A stretch of 64,000 nt of DNA from [Scytonema hofmanni] UTEX 2349 (lineage in GTDB: Bacteria > Cyanobacteriota > Cyanobacteriia > Cyanobacteriales > Nostocaceae). The notes under the pieces were generated by a model. It was given only the letters and a program-made list of their open reading frames with translations. It did no database searches and had not been told where the DNA came from. The stretch spans positions 590,723-654,722 of the forward strand of contig NZ_KK073768.1 in NCBI RefSeq assembly GCF_000582685.1, in the 5' to 3' direction. Made by a program: the position numbers and the translations under genes. This document shows positions 8,000-16,178 of the stretch, one piece after another (the first letter of the stretch is position 1; the number at the start of each line of letters is the position of its first letter).

Positions 8000-9574
8000 C
8001 TAATTACCAATTGCCGGCGCACTCAATGACACCGTTGGTGCTTCTTTATGCTGTACCAATGTCGGTACTGAATCGCGTAACCTTGCTGTTAACTGCACAG
8101 TTGTCGCATCATACATCAGAGTCAGCAACTTAGGATAGAAACCAATTCCAATAATTGGTATTAACAAGCAAGCGATGATAAACACTTCGCGGGGTTCAGC
8201 ATCTATCAAAGCTTGGTGAGAAACTAATTCTTCGTTTTCTTCCCCGTAGAAAATTTCTCGTAGCATTGATAGCAGATAAATCGGAGTTAAAATCACTCCA
8301 ACTGCCATTAAAAAGACCACGATAACTTTAAAGGTAGAACTATAAGCATCGCTGGTGGCAAAACCCACAAACACCATTAATTCTGCCACGAAACCGCTCA
8401 TTCCTGGTAACGCTAAAGATGCCATCGAACAAGTAGTAAACATGGCGAAAATCTTCGGCATTCTCTTACCGACACCACCCATTTCATCTAGCATTAAGGT
8501 GTGTGTCCGGTCATAAGTTGCCCCTACCAAGAAGAACAAACTTGCCCCAATTAAGCCGTGGGAAACCATTTGTAAAACTGCCCCACTCAATCCTAAATCG
8601 GTAAAGGAGGCAAAACCAATGAGCACAAATCCCATGTGCGAAATTGAAGAGTAGGCAATTTTCCGCTTCAGGTTGCGCTGGGCAAAGGATGTTAAGGCAG
8701 CGTAGATGATGTTAACTACCCCCAAAACCACTAACGCAGGGGCAAAATAAGCGTGAGCATCGGGTAGCATTTGGGCATTCATGCGAATTAAGGCGTAACC
8801 GCCCATTTTCAGCAAAATACCCGCTAACAACATGTGTACGGGGGCTGTGGCTTCACCGTGGGCATCTGGTAGCCAGGTGTGCAGGGGAATGATTGGCAAT
8901 TTGACAGCGTAGGCAATCAAAAAGCCAGCATACATTAAAAGCTGGAAATTTAGGGCGTAATCTTTTAGGGCAAGCGATCGCATGTCGAACGTCACCGTAT
9001 CGCCGTAAAATCCCATTGTCAGGGAAGCCAGCAAAATAAATAGCGACCCGCCAGCAGTGTATAAAATAAACTTGGTCGCTGCGTATTGCCGTTTTTTACC
9101 TCCCCAAATCGACAGCAAAAAGTAAATCGGTACTAGTTCCAGTTCCCACACCAGGAAAAACAGCAGCATATCCTGAACCGCGAATACGGCAATCTGACCG
9201 CCATACATCGCCAGAATCAGAAAGTAAAATAGCTTGGGCTTGAAGGTCACGGGCCAAGCTGCTAAAATCGCCAGCGTGGTAATGAATCCAGTCAAAATAA
9301 TTAGAGGCATGGACAAACCATCTGCCCCTACTGACCAATTCAAATCTAGTTGCGGTACCCACCGATAACTCTCCACCAACTGTAAATCTGGATTGGAGAA
9401 ATCATACCCGGTATAAAAAGCGTAAACAATCAGCGCAAAATCTATCAGCCCTACAATCAAGGCGTACCAGCGCACTGTTTTGCCGTCTTTATCTGGAATT
9501 AGGGGTATCAGTAGTGATGCCGCTATCGGAAACAGAATAATCGTCGTCAGCCAGGGGAAATTAGCTATATTCAT
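8000..9574 (-). CDS. ndhD1: NDH-1 subunit 4, NdhD1 type
   Basis: A proton-pumping membrane subunit of the cyanobacterial NDH-1 complex in the thylakoid, for respiration and cyclic electron flow. From the ATG at 9574 it has 524 residues (MNIANFPWLT); the frame extends to a TTG three codons upstream. About 14 hydrophobic helices are visible. Conserved proton-channel motifs are VWELELVPIY (helix glutamate) and VKLPIIPLHTWLPDAHGEA (lysine and HTWLPDAH loop). The close match to NdhD1 as I remember it favours the respiratory/cyclic form over NdhD3 or NdhD4. ndhF1 usually lies directly upstream. Here about 4.2 kb of accessory genes separate the two, so ndhD1 probably needs its own promoter in 9575-9923. 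Confidence 0.93.
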   Translation of the reverse strand: MNIANFPWLTTIILFPIAASLLIPLIPDKDGKTVRWYALIVGLIDFALIVYAFYTGYDFSNPDLQLVESYRWVPQLDLNWSVGADGLSMPLIILTGFITTLAILAAWPVTFKPKLFYFLILAMYGGQIAVFAVQDMLLFFLVWELELVPIYFLLSIWGGKKRQYAATKFILYTAGGSLFILLASLTMGFYGDTVTFDMRSLALKDYALNFQLLMYAGFLIAYAVKLPIIPLHTWLPDAHGEATAPVHMLLAGILLKMGGYALIRMNAQMLPDAHAYFAPALVVLGVVNIIYAALTSFAQRNLKRKIAYSSISHMGFVLIGFASFTDLGLSGAVLQMVSHGLIGASLFFLVGATYDRTHTLMLDEMGGVGKRMPKIFAMFTTCSMASLALPGMSGFVAELMVFVGFATSDAYSSTFKVIVVFLMAVGVILTPIYLLSMLREIFYGEENEELVSHQALIDAEPREVFIIACLLIPIIGIGFYPKLLTLMYDATTVQLTARLRDSVPTLVQHKEAPTVSLSAPAIGN

Positions 9575-9923
9575 CACAATCAATCTGCTATCAAAATCAT
9601 GTTTGGCAAAAAGTCACTAGTTATTAACTAACAGCTTTTTGGCAATTTTGCCTTCATTGTTAGGTTGATTTAATTAAATTGGCAATCCCTCATTTTGTCT
9701 CTTAGGAGTCTCTTTTGACACTTGGGGGTGCGGAATGGGGGTTGGGATACTCCCAGTCAAGTCAAAAATTTACCCGAAAAAAGCCGCTAAAATTATAGTC
9801 TAGTGGTGCGATGTCTACGACAAGCCGCTCCGCGTCTACGCGTAGCCTACCGCATCTCTAAAAATACACGATGCTGTTTGGTGTTGATTTGATACAAAAA
9901 AGCATCACAGGAGAAATAACACT
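9575..9923. other. intergenic region between ndhD1 and a TA module, with repeats
   Basis: It holds a phrase TTGGGGGTGCGGAATGGGGG (about 9722-9741), whose reverse complement resembles TTCCGCACCC at 5121-5130. It also has a GC-rich inverted segment CCGCTCCGCGTCTACGCGTAGCC (9832-9854) of the kind dispersed in Nostocales. The leftward promoter of ndhD1 should lie here but I cannot point to it. The right end (9859-9923) is duplicated at 10576-10641. Confidence 0.45.
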
Positions 9924-10181
9924 ATGATAATCGCACAAATTGAAAGTCAGATTCGTTATGTCACCAACGTAGATGGGCAAACAACAGATGTACTCGTCCC
10001 TGTAGAACTTTGGCAACAGCTTATAAGTTCCATAAATTCTGATAACCTCAGTGGTTTAGCTTGGATTGATGAACAAGAGCCAAAAGCACAAATATTAGCC
10101 GAACTGCAAGAGTCTATGCAACAAGCAGCAGCAGGACAAACTTTTCCAGTTTCAGAGCTTTGGGACGATATCGAAGCCTAG
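9924..10181 (+). CDS. antitoxin-like protein of a RelE/ParE-type module
   Basis: An 85-residue acidic protein (MIIAQIESQIRYV...). It lies directly upstream of a RelE/ParE-type toxin remnant (4 bases after the stop), the usual antitoxin-first order. The first part reads VDGQTTDVLVPVELWQQLI, similar in style to short cyanobacterial antitoxins, and the C-terminus is acidic (ELWDDIEA). A good ribosome site, AGGAGAA, precedes the ATG by about 9 bases. Antitoxins of this kind bind the toxin and repress their own operon; that is family knowledge. The cognate toxin is broken, so the antitoxin may now be solitary. Confidence 0.65.
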   Translation: MIIAQIESQIRYVTNVDGQTTDVLVPVELWQQLISSINSDNLSGLAWIDEQEPKAQILAELQESMQQAAAGQTFPVSELWDDIEA

Positions 10182-10185
10182 ATTT

Positions 10186-10512
10186 ATGGCAGAAGTTCGC
10201 TTTACATCTCCCTTCAAACGCCGTCTCAAAACTCTGACTAAACGCTATCAGTAAATTCAAATTGACATTCAACCCATTATCGATCAGCTAGAGGCTGGAA
10301 ATTTTATCGGCGATCAAATCTCTGGGATAGACTTGACTGTTTTTAAAGTTCGAGCAAAAAACAGTGATATCCCTACGGGTAAAAGTGGTGGATATCGGGT
10401 GATTTATCAAGTTGTCTCACCTGAATGCGTTTTACTTCTACTCATTTATGCAAAATCTGATCAGGCAGATGTAAGCTTAGAGGAGATTGAAGATGCAATT
10501 AAAAAGAGATAG
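10186..10512 (+). pseudogene. RelE/ParE-family toxin interrupted by an in-frame stop
   Basis: A frame of 109 codons begins ATG GCA GAA (MAEVRFTSPFKRRLKTL) and ends with KKR and TAG. It is interrupted by a single TAA at 10252-10254 (codon 23). After the stop the frame continues cleanly with the RelE/ParE hallmarks: a GNFIGDQISG stretch, a KSGGYRVIYQVV strand, and LLIYAKSDQADV near the C-terminus. There is no frameshift, so one nonsense change (for example CAA to TAA) inactivates it. No good restart site is visible after the stop. Length and layout match intact toxins of about 100 residues. Confidence 0.75.
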
Positions 10513-10575
10513 CCCTACATAGATAAAGCGCGATCGCAAAGCTCACCTTAAGCGATCGCGTAACCCGACCCATTG

Positions 10576-10692
10576 CTAAAAATACAAGATGCTGTTTGGT
10601 GTTGATTTGGTACAAAAAAGCATCACAGCAGAACTAACCCTATGATAATCGCACAAATTGAAAGCCACTTCAGAGCTTTGGGACTACAGTAG
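10576..10692 (+). pseudogene. internally deleted duplicate of the antitoxin gene and its leader
   Basis: Bases 10576-10661 repeat 9859-9946 almost exactly (AAAAATACA(A/C)GATGCTGTTTGG, then GCATCACAG, then ATGATAATCGCACAAATTGAAAG). After codon 8 the copy jumps to CACTTCAGAGCTTTGGGA, which corresponds to the end of the first antitoxin gene but in another frame. It stops at 10690-10692 after 16 residues. The ribosome site AGGAGAA is also altered to AGCAGAA. It is therefore a dead partial duplicate whose middle is deleted. Confidence 0.8.
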
Positions 10693-10752
10693 GCGATTTG
10701 ATTGAGTTTTTTAGTAAAATAGACAGGGAAAGTTGATAAGGTAAATTCGATT

Positions 10753-10983
10753 ATGTCATCTCCAGCGATCGCTACTGTAATTAAGATGATGGAATCTTTA
10801 TCTGAAGATGTGCAAGAAAAAGTTGCAGAACATCTTGGAGAGTACCTGGAAGATTTGCAAGATGAATTGAAATGGAATAAATCATTTAAGAAAACTCAAC
10901 AACAACTGATTGCATCTGCTCAATCTGCTAAAAAAGAGATTGCAGAAGGACTTGCAAAACCAATGAACTATGAAAATTTATGA
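10753..10983 (+). CDS. antitoxin-like protein of a second TA module
   Basis: A 76-residue, mostly helical and charged protein (ATVIKMMESLSEDVQEKVAEH...). The layout is a short helical protein whose stop codon overlaps the ATG of the next small gene (ATGA at 10980-10983). This matches a cyanobacterial toxin-antitoxin pair in which a roughly 80-residue antitoxin precedes a small RelE-like toxin starting MKS.TLPSFW. I assign it as antitoxin mainly from that overlap and the partner's N-terminus. There are no DNA-binding motifs that I can point to with certainty. Confidence 0.6.
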   Translation: MSSPAIATVIKMMESLSEDVQEKVAEHLGEYLEDLQDELKWNKSFKKTQQQLIASAQSAKKEIAEGLAKPMNYENL

Positions 10984-11111
10984 AGTCTGCAACTCTTCCT
11001 TCTTTTTGGGATAAATATCAGTCTCTTGAAAAGCAAGTTAGACAGAGTGCGAGAAAAGCTTATCAGTATTTTAAAGCCAAGTTATTATGCTTAATTAAAA
11101 GTTCAGCATAA
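10980..11111 (+). pseudogene. truncated RelE-like toxin (second TA module)
   Basis: A 43-codon frame overlaps the antitoxin stop by 4 bases and begins MKSATLPSFWDKYQSL. It continues to the QSARKAYQ helix typical of the start of these roughly 90-residue toxins. After about residue 33 the expected continuation (a basic FHPSL-type strand and the RALG-type core) is missing. The frame instead ends in a short unrelated tail LLCLIKSSA. It is too short by about half and should be inactive. Identification of the family is from memory of similar N-termini. Confidence 0.6.
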
Positions 11112-11137
11112 CAGGTATTAAATAACCAAATTGTTTA

Positions 11138-12127
11138 TTAAATAAGTATTTTTGAGAAAAATGGACATTGTCGATAAAACATAACATATGTTTTCAACAT
11201 TTCAAGTGATAATTTATCGTTTTTATCAAATAAAAATCCTAAATTTTCTTGAATAGCTTCCGCTTCTGAATTAGGCAGAAGAGCGTCAATGTACAACCGT
11301 TCCTTAACCGTTAGGTTAGGTACATTTATCCTCTGTGGTTTCCCCCAATTGGTGTTGCTAAGTTCCCATTGTTTTATATTAGTTTTATCAAAAAAAATAA
11401 TTTCTTGTTCCTTCTCTAAAATAATGCCTGTAACAGTTAACATTTCGTGTCCACCATCAGAATATGAGAAGGAAGTAATCGGTTGAAAATAAACATCTGG
11501 TCTTCCCTGGGTTGCTAGATTAGCTGCAAATTTTAGAACTAGACATAATGCTTCTGGAAACCTCTTTTTTGTCATCATGTTTGTAGTCACTTCAGCATAG
11601 GGAAAAATATCTCCTAATCTTCTCCTTAACTCTTCTAATCTTGGTTGATGTATTTCATCTGTCTTAGCTCCTGTCCGTGCTTCTAGATAGGAGGAAGCAT
11701 TCGCATTTAATGTAATTTTTATAACATCGAAGGGAAGAAGTTTATTAAAAATAGCTTGAAATTCTTCGATTTGATTCCTTAAATCGGATGGTTTCGTATA
11801 ATCTAACCAAATAATAGTTCCATCAGTTCTTTCAAAATCATTTATAAAATCACTGCTAGGTTTCAAAAAACAGTCAATACAATTATGCGGCTGGTTAAAT
11901 TTCTGTCGCTTATAGACCTCTTCATCCTCCTCTATTGAAATCATGTTGGAAATTCTCAAATAAGAGTGGACATACTTAAAATCTTCCAGTGAATGACCAC
12001 CGAAACCTATATAACTGTACTCAGAAATGTCACAGAACTTGTCAATTTTTGCGAGAAGTTCCATGAATGCATATCTGTCAATTGCTTTATTTTGTCGTAG
12101 GTGATAAGGAATAGATGTACCACTCAT
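11138..12127 (-). CDS. Rossmann/methyltransferase-like protein paired with a GHKL ATPase
   Basis: A 329-residue protein, second gene of a tight two-gene unit: its ATG overlaps the TGA of the ATPase gene (ATGA at 12124-12127). Near the N-terminus SYIGFGG (glycine loop, residues 38-44) is followed by an acidic strand end, SIEEDEE (64-70), and then IIWLDYTKP with D109. This is the order of motifs I, II and IV of class I SAM-dependent methyltransferases. The C-terminal half, with FYRQCPFF near the end, is not recognised. I have seen similar proteins labelled putative O-methyltransferase. Methyl transfer is not proven, and a degenerate non-catalytic Rossmann fold is possible. I infer a role in defence from the partner and location. 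Confidence 0.6.
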   Translation of the reverse strand: MSGTSIPYHLRQNKAIDRYAFMELLAKIDKFCDISEYSYIGFGGHSLEDFKYVHSYLRISNMISIEEDEEVYKRQKFNQPHNCIDCFLKPSSDFINDFERTDGTIIWLDYTKPSDLRNQIEEFQAIFNKLLPFDVIKITLNANASSYLEARTGAKTDEIHQPRLEELRRRLGDIFPYAEVTTNMMTKKRFPEALCLVLKFAANLATQGRPDVYFQPITSFSYSDGGHEMLTVTGIILEKEQEIIFFDKTNIKQWELSNTNWGKPQRINVPNLTVKERLYIDALLPNSEAEAIQENLGFLFDKNDKLSLEMLKTYVMFYRQCPFFSKILI

Positions 12128-13575
12128 TGTTTAGCTTCTCTTAAAATTCTTTCAAAGCACTCATTACCAACCTCTGATGGTTCACGCTCAGAGTCTTCAA
12201 ATAAATATTCAGCAACTATCTCAATTTCTTTTGAAGGTCTTGCAAAGCTTATGTTATTTCTTCTATTTCCAGTATTTTTAGCCTCTGGCACGGGTAGGGT
12301 AGGAGTAAACTTTCTTTCAGTAGAAAAGGATTTACTATCGCTTGTTCTTTTCTTTACTGGTTTCCAAACTTCTTCAGGTATAGCCTCGAATATTACATTT
12401 GGATCGTCAGTCTTAGCTTTACTTACTATTTCTTTTTCTTCAGGAATATTTTTCTTCCACTTGTTGGTATAGGAAGTAAAAATTTTCAGCCCTTCCCGCA
12501 TGAAATCCTTCACATATAAATAGATATCAGAAGCTGCATCTATACCTCTCTTTGTAGTTGTAATAGGAAGACTTCTTGCATCTTTGCTACGAAAATGTAT
12601 GACACCTGAAATAGCAATAAATTGAGGGTGATAACTAGGAACTGTTGCTTCACCCCAGCCAGTTAAACGTGTTTTGTCACAGTATAATACTACGCGATCA
12701 TTACAAATAATAGTCCAACCTGCTGTATCACTACTTCGTCTGATACCCTCTGTCTCATCATTTACTTCATCTTCGCTAGCTATTGATCTGTAAAAACCGA
12801 CTGCCAGCCTGATTTCCACATCATCTTTCCGAGCTTCATAAAGATATGGAGCAATGGCAGCATTTTTACTGTTTATTTTCTCAACACCATCCCAAAGAAG
12901 ATTTAGAGATATTAGAGGGACTTTTAACCCATTCACAAAGACAGTAAAGCCTTTGTTAATAATATAGCTATAGTGATGGGAGATTTTTCCTACAAGGGAG
13001 TTAAGGAGAGGTGATTGTGGCGACGAAAATTGTGTGACAATTCCATCACGTAGATGTGTTACTTCAATTGCTGTACCATTTTCAGGTAGAGAATGTTGTA
13101 TTCTTTCAATGGGTAATTCCCAACTATCAGAGGTTAGCCATTCGGGATTAATTGTAACTTTGAAGGAATCATTTTCGGTTTTAGATATTATTTTACTTGA
13201 GCGTCCCATCTTGAAGATAGCTCTTTTCATACCAATACCATAAGTACCAATAGTGTAAGTGTTACCATTGATGATATCTGTCGGTCTTCCCATTCTAAAA
13301 GCATAGTGTTGAGCTTCTAGGGGGATACCTCCACAGTTATCCTCAATTTTAAATACTTCACTTGAAAATGTTATTTTTGCCCAAAAATTTTGATATGGCT
13401 TATCTGAACTTGGGCGATCTTTAATAATGCGTTGTATTCCATCAACACAATTATCTAGAAGATCAAGAATTGAGTCTTCTAGATCAATATCGCGAGTAAG
13501 CATCTCTACAAAAAAGTTTTTGGTAGGTGATGCATTTACTTGAGTTGGTGGCTTTACCTCATTATCTGAAACCAT
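12124..13575 (-). CDS. GHKL (MORC/Hsp90-like) ATPase of a two-gene unit
   Basis: A 483-residue ATP-binding protein of the GHKL superfamily. Motifs: the N-box ILDLLDNCVDG (residues 36-46) with N42; G1 box EDNCGGI (78-84) with D79; G2 box GTYGIGMKRA (110-119). The usual catalytic Glu of the N-box (E-L-x-x-N) is Asp38 here, as in some prokaryotic ATP-binding proteins of conflict systems. A central S5-like domain may follow. It contains TKRGIDAASD (Lys that could contact ATP) near residue 348. The C-terminus is helical and charged. There is no histidine kinase phospho-acceptor domain and no response regulator nearby, so two-component signalling is unlikely. It is translationally coupled to the Rossmann-like partner downstream. 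Confidence 0.75.
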   Translation of the reverse strand: MVSDNEVKPPTQVNASPTKNFFVEMLTRDIDLEDSILDLLDNCVDGIQRIIKDRPSSDKPYQNFWAKITFSSEVFKIEDNCGGIPLEAQHYAFRMGRPTDIINGNTYTIGTYGIGMKRAIFKMGRSSKIISKTENDSFKVTINPEWLTSDSWELPIERIQHSLPENGTAIEVTHLRDGIVTQFSSPQSPLLNSLVGKISHHYSYIINKGFTVFVNGLKVPLISLNLLWDGVEKINSKNAAIAPYLYEARKDDVEIRLAVGFYRSIASEDEVNDETEGIRRSSDTAGWTIICNDRVVLYCDKTRLTGWGEATVPSYHPQFIAISGVIHFRSKDARSLPITTTKRGIDAASDIYLYVKDFMREGLKIFTSYTNKWKKNIPEEKEIVSKAKTDDPNVIFEAIPEEVWKPVKKRTSDSKSFSTERKFTPTLPVPEAKNTGNRRNNISFARPSKEIEIVAEYLFEDSEREPSEVGNECFERILREAKQ

Positions 13576-13767
13576 TTTTAATCCTGATTTATGCCTAATA
13601 TGTCTATTAAAGTAGCCAGATAGTCTCCTTTATTTTGGTAGTATACTTTTAACTATCTAATTTTTTTAGCATCTATCCTTAATTTCATCTATTAAATTTC
13701 TAGTCACAGCGTAACCAATTGTCATAAAAAAAACTTAGGGGCGGACGATCGCCCACCCCGATTAAAA

Positions 13768-15849
13768 TCAGGTAACACCAAAGACAATCACTAAACCCAA
13801 AACCGCCCCAAACACAATCAAGGCATAGAATTGAGCGCGACCATTTTCGAGGTATTTCAAACCTTCACCACTAACTAGGGTGAAAAAGCCTGTCAGGTTA
13901 ACAGCACCATCGACAACGCGGAAGTCAACTTCCATGACTTGTCTGGCTATGCGACGCAAGCCGAGGACAAAGACGCGATGGTAAATGTCATCAAAATACC
14001 ACTTGTTAAGAGATAGCTCGTAAAGTGGTTTGATTTTTTCGGCGATCGCACTAGGATCAATCTTGCGCGACAGATACATCAGCGAAGCCAATGTAATCCC
14101 AATCAAACCGATTCCCACTGAATTTCCCGCCATAATGTAAAATTCCGTCGGGTTAAACTCGGCGGTTTTTTCCATCACTTCGGCGAGGGTTTCGCTGGGA
14201 GGAAAGATAAATTGCTCAAAGTAGTTGGCGTAAGGTGTTCCCACCAAACCAATCAACATCGAAGGAATCGCCAACACCACTAAAGGCAAAGTCATTGTCC
14301 ACGGCGATTCGTGGGGAGAATCGCTATGATGCCCGTGGGAGTCATGTGCCTCTAATTCGCCATGTCTCATCGCCCCAGGACCAAAAACAGGGGTTGCTGC
14401 TGCTTCTGTCTCTAATTCCAGAACGATTGTGGCTGCTTTCTTGAGTTTCTGCTTGATTTTCTGGTCATTGCCTCTAAAGCTGCCTTCAAATGTAGAGAAA
14501 TACATTCTAAACATATAAAAAGCAGTAATGCCGGCAGTTAACCAGCCGATAAACCAAAGAAGTGGGCTAGCCTGAAAAGCTTCTCCCAAAATTTCATCTT
14601 TTGACCAGAAACCTGCAAAAGGTGGGATACCGGAAATTGCCAAGCAACCGATAAAGAAGGTAATCGCGGTAAATGGCATATATTTCCGCAGTCCCCCCAT
14701 CAAGCGCATATCCTGCGCCAAAACGGGGTCATGACCAACGACGCCTTCCATCCCGTGAATCACTGAACCAGAACCTAAGAACAGCATCGCTTTGAAATAA
14801 GCGTGAGTCATTAGGTGGAAAAGTCCGGCAGAGTAAGCACCTACTCCCATCGCCATCACCATGTAACCGAGTTGGGAGATGGTGGAGTAAGCTAAACCCT
14901 TTTTGATGTCGTTTTGGGTTATGGCAATTGTTGCCCCCAAAAAGGCGGTGAATGCCCCAGTGTAGGCAATTACATTCATTGCCGCTGGGACGTGTTCAAA
15001 AACGGGGTACATCCTAGCGATGAGGAAAACACCCGCCGCCACCATCGTTGCTGCATGGATTAAGGCAGAAATGGGGGTGGGACCTTCCATCGCGTCTGGT
15101 AGCCACACATGCAGGGGGAATTGGGCTGATTTGGCTACCGGACCCAAGAAGACTAAAATCGCAAACAAGATGGCGAGGGCATTGCTGATGGAACCTGATT
15201 GGACAAGTTGTGCGAGGCGATCGCCCATCACACCAAAATCAAAGCTTCCTGTCGCCCAGTAAAGCCCTAAAATACCCAACAGCAAACCAAAGTCACCCAC
15301 GCGGTTGGTGACGAAAGCTTTTTGTGCTGCATCTGCTGCTGACTTGCGATCGTACCAAAAGCCGACCAGCAAGTAAGAACACATCCCGACTAGTTCCCAG
15401 AATATATAAATCTGGACTAAGTTCGAGCTGACCACCAAACCCAGCATTGAAGAGGCAAACAAGCTGAGATAAGCGTAAAACCTTACATATCCAGGATCGT
15501 GAGCCATGTAGCCATCGGTGTACACCATGACCAAAAAGGCTACCGTTGTCACAATCACCAGCATCAGGGCTGTTAAATGGTCAATAGTGTAGCCCATGTT
15601 CAGGTGAAAATTGCCTGCTGCCGCCCATTCTATAGTGCGGATATAAGGCGCATGTCCTTGAAGTTGACTCCACAGCAAGGCAAACGACAGCCCCATTGCT
15701 ATCCCCACTAGGGAGATAATGAACGCCGCGTTTAGCTTTCTGGCTGCGTTTGTCACCTGATTCATCGAGATTAACCCTAGACCGACCAGCATTGCCCCTA
15801 AAAGAGGTAATACCGGAATCAGCCACGCATACTGATAGATAACTTCCAT
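13768..15849 (-). CDS. ndhF1: NDH-1 subunit 5, NdhF1 type
   Basis: A large proton-pumping subunit of thylakoid NDH-1 (NuoL homologue). I choose the ATG at 15849 (MEVIYQYAWLIP, 693 residues); a GTG lies one codon earlier. Many membrane helices are visible. Conserved NuoL motifs include FWELVGMCSYLLVGFW, QFPLHVWLPDAMEGPTPISALIHAATMV and STISQLGYM. A His/Asp-rich loop (ELEAHDSHGHHSD) lies in the variable region typical of NdhF1. The end lacks the extended lateral helix residues that I can delimit by eye. On the minus strand it precedes the accessory block and then ndhD1. Together with nnrU and rbcR upstream it forms a neighbourhood that I recall as conserved across cyanobacteria. Confidence 0.94.
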   Translation of the reverse strand: MEVIYQYAWLIPVLPLLGAMLVGLGLISMNQVTNAARKLNAAFIISLVGIAMGLSFALLWSQLQGHAPYIRTIEWAAAGNFHLNMGYTIDHLTALMLVIVTTVAFLVMVYTDGYMAHDPGYVRFYAYLSLFASSMLGLVVSSNLVQIYIFWELVGMCSYLLVGFWYDRKSAADAAQKAFVTNRVGDFGLLLGILGLYWATGSFDFGVMGDRLAQLVQSGSISNALAILFAILVFLGPVAKSAQFPLHVWLPDAMEGPTPISALIHAATMVAAGVFLIARMYPVFEHVPAAMNVIAYTGAFTAFLGATIAITQNDIKKGLAYSTISQLGYMVMAMGVGAYSAGLFHLMTHAYFKAMLFLGSGSVIHGMEGVVGHDPVLAQDMRLMGGLRKYMPFTAITFFIGCLAISGIPPFAGFWSKDEILGEAFQASPLLWFIGWLTAGITAFYMFRMYFSTFEGSFRGNDQKIKQKLKKAATIVLELETEAAATPVFGPGAMRHGELEAHDSHGHHSDSPHESPWTMTLPLVVLAIPSMLIGLVGTPYANYFEQFIFPPSETLAEVMEKTAEFNPTEFYIMAGNSVGIGLIGITLASLMYLSRKIDPSAIAEKIKPLYELSLNKWYFDDIYHRVFVLGLRRIARQVMEVDFRVVDGAVNLTGFFTLVSGEGLKYLENGRAQFYALIVFGAVLGLVIVFGVT

Positions 15850-16013
15850 CACTGACGCCTACATTTATAATTCTTTACGTTTGCTTTTGACAGTTTTGCC
15901 CAAAGGCATCTGTCCAGGTCGCAACTGTTAATAATTGTGACACACACCTTTTAGCATAAAATACCCCACCCGACGGTTGTTAGGTGAGGTAATTAAGCAT
16001 GGTTTTATATTTG

Positions 16014-16175
16014 GGGCATTGGGCAATGGGCAATGGGCAATGGGCAATGGGCAATGGGCAATGGGCAATGGGCACGCTCGCAGTGAGAATTAAAGAAGTA
16101 AAGCAAGTGCGTGAATAAATACAATTCTTTCCATGCCCCATGCCCCATGCCCCATGCCCATTGCCCATTGCCCCA
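16014..16175. repeat. two facing arrays of 7-base tandem repeats
   Basis: Left arm: about seven GGGCAAT units (16014-16070). Right arm: several CATGCCC and CATTGCCC units (16133-16175). The arms are roughly inverted relative to each other around a 60-base unique spacer. A very long imperfect hairpin is possible. The whole 15850-16178 gap holds no credible gene; the minus-strand frame across the arrays is pure repeat. Confidence 0.8.
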
Positions 16176-16178
16176 GTC

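Noticed and set aside
12124..13575. Sensor histidine kinase
   Set aside because: The ATP-binding boxes are GHKL, but no phospho-acceptor His helix or response regulator is present. The layout fits MORC/Hsp90-like ATPases better.
15980..16168. Minus-strand 62-residue frame
   Set aside because: It is translated heptamer repeat (units of PIAHCPL) and nothing else.
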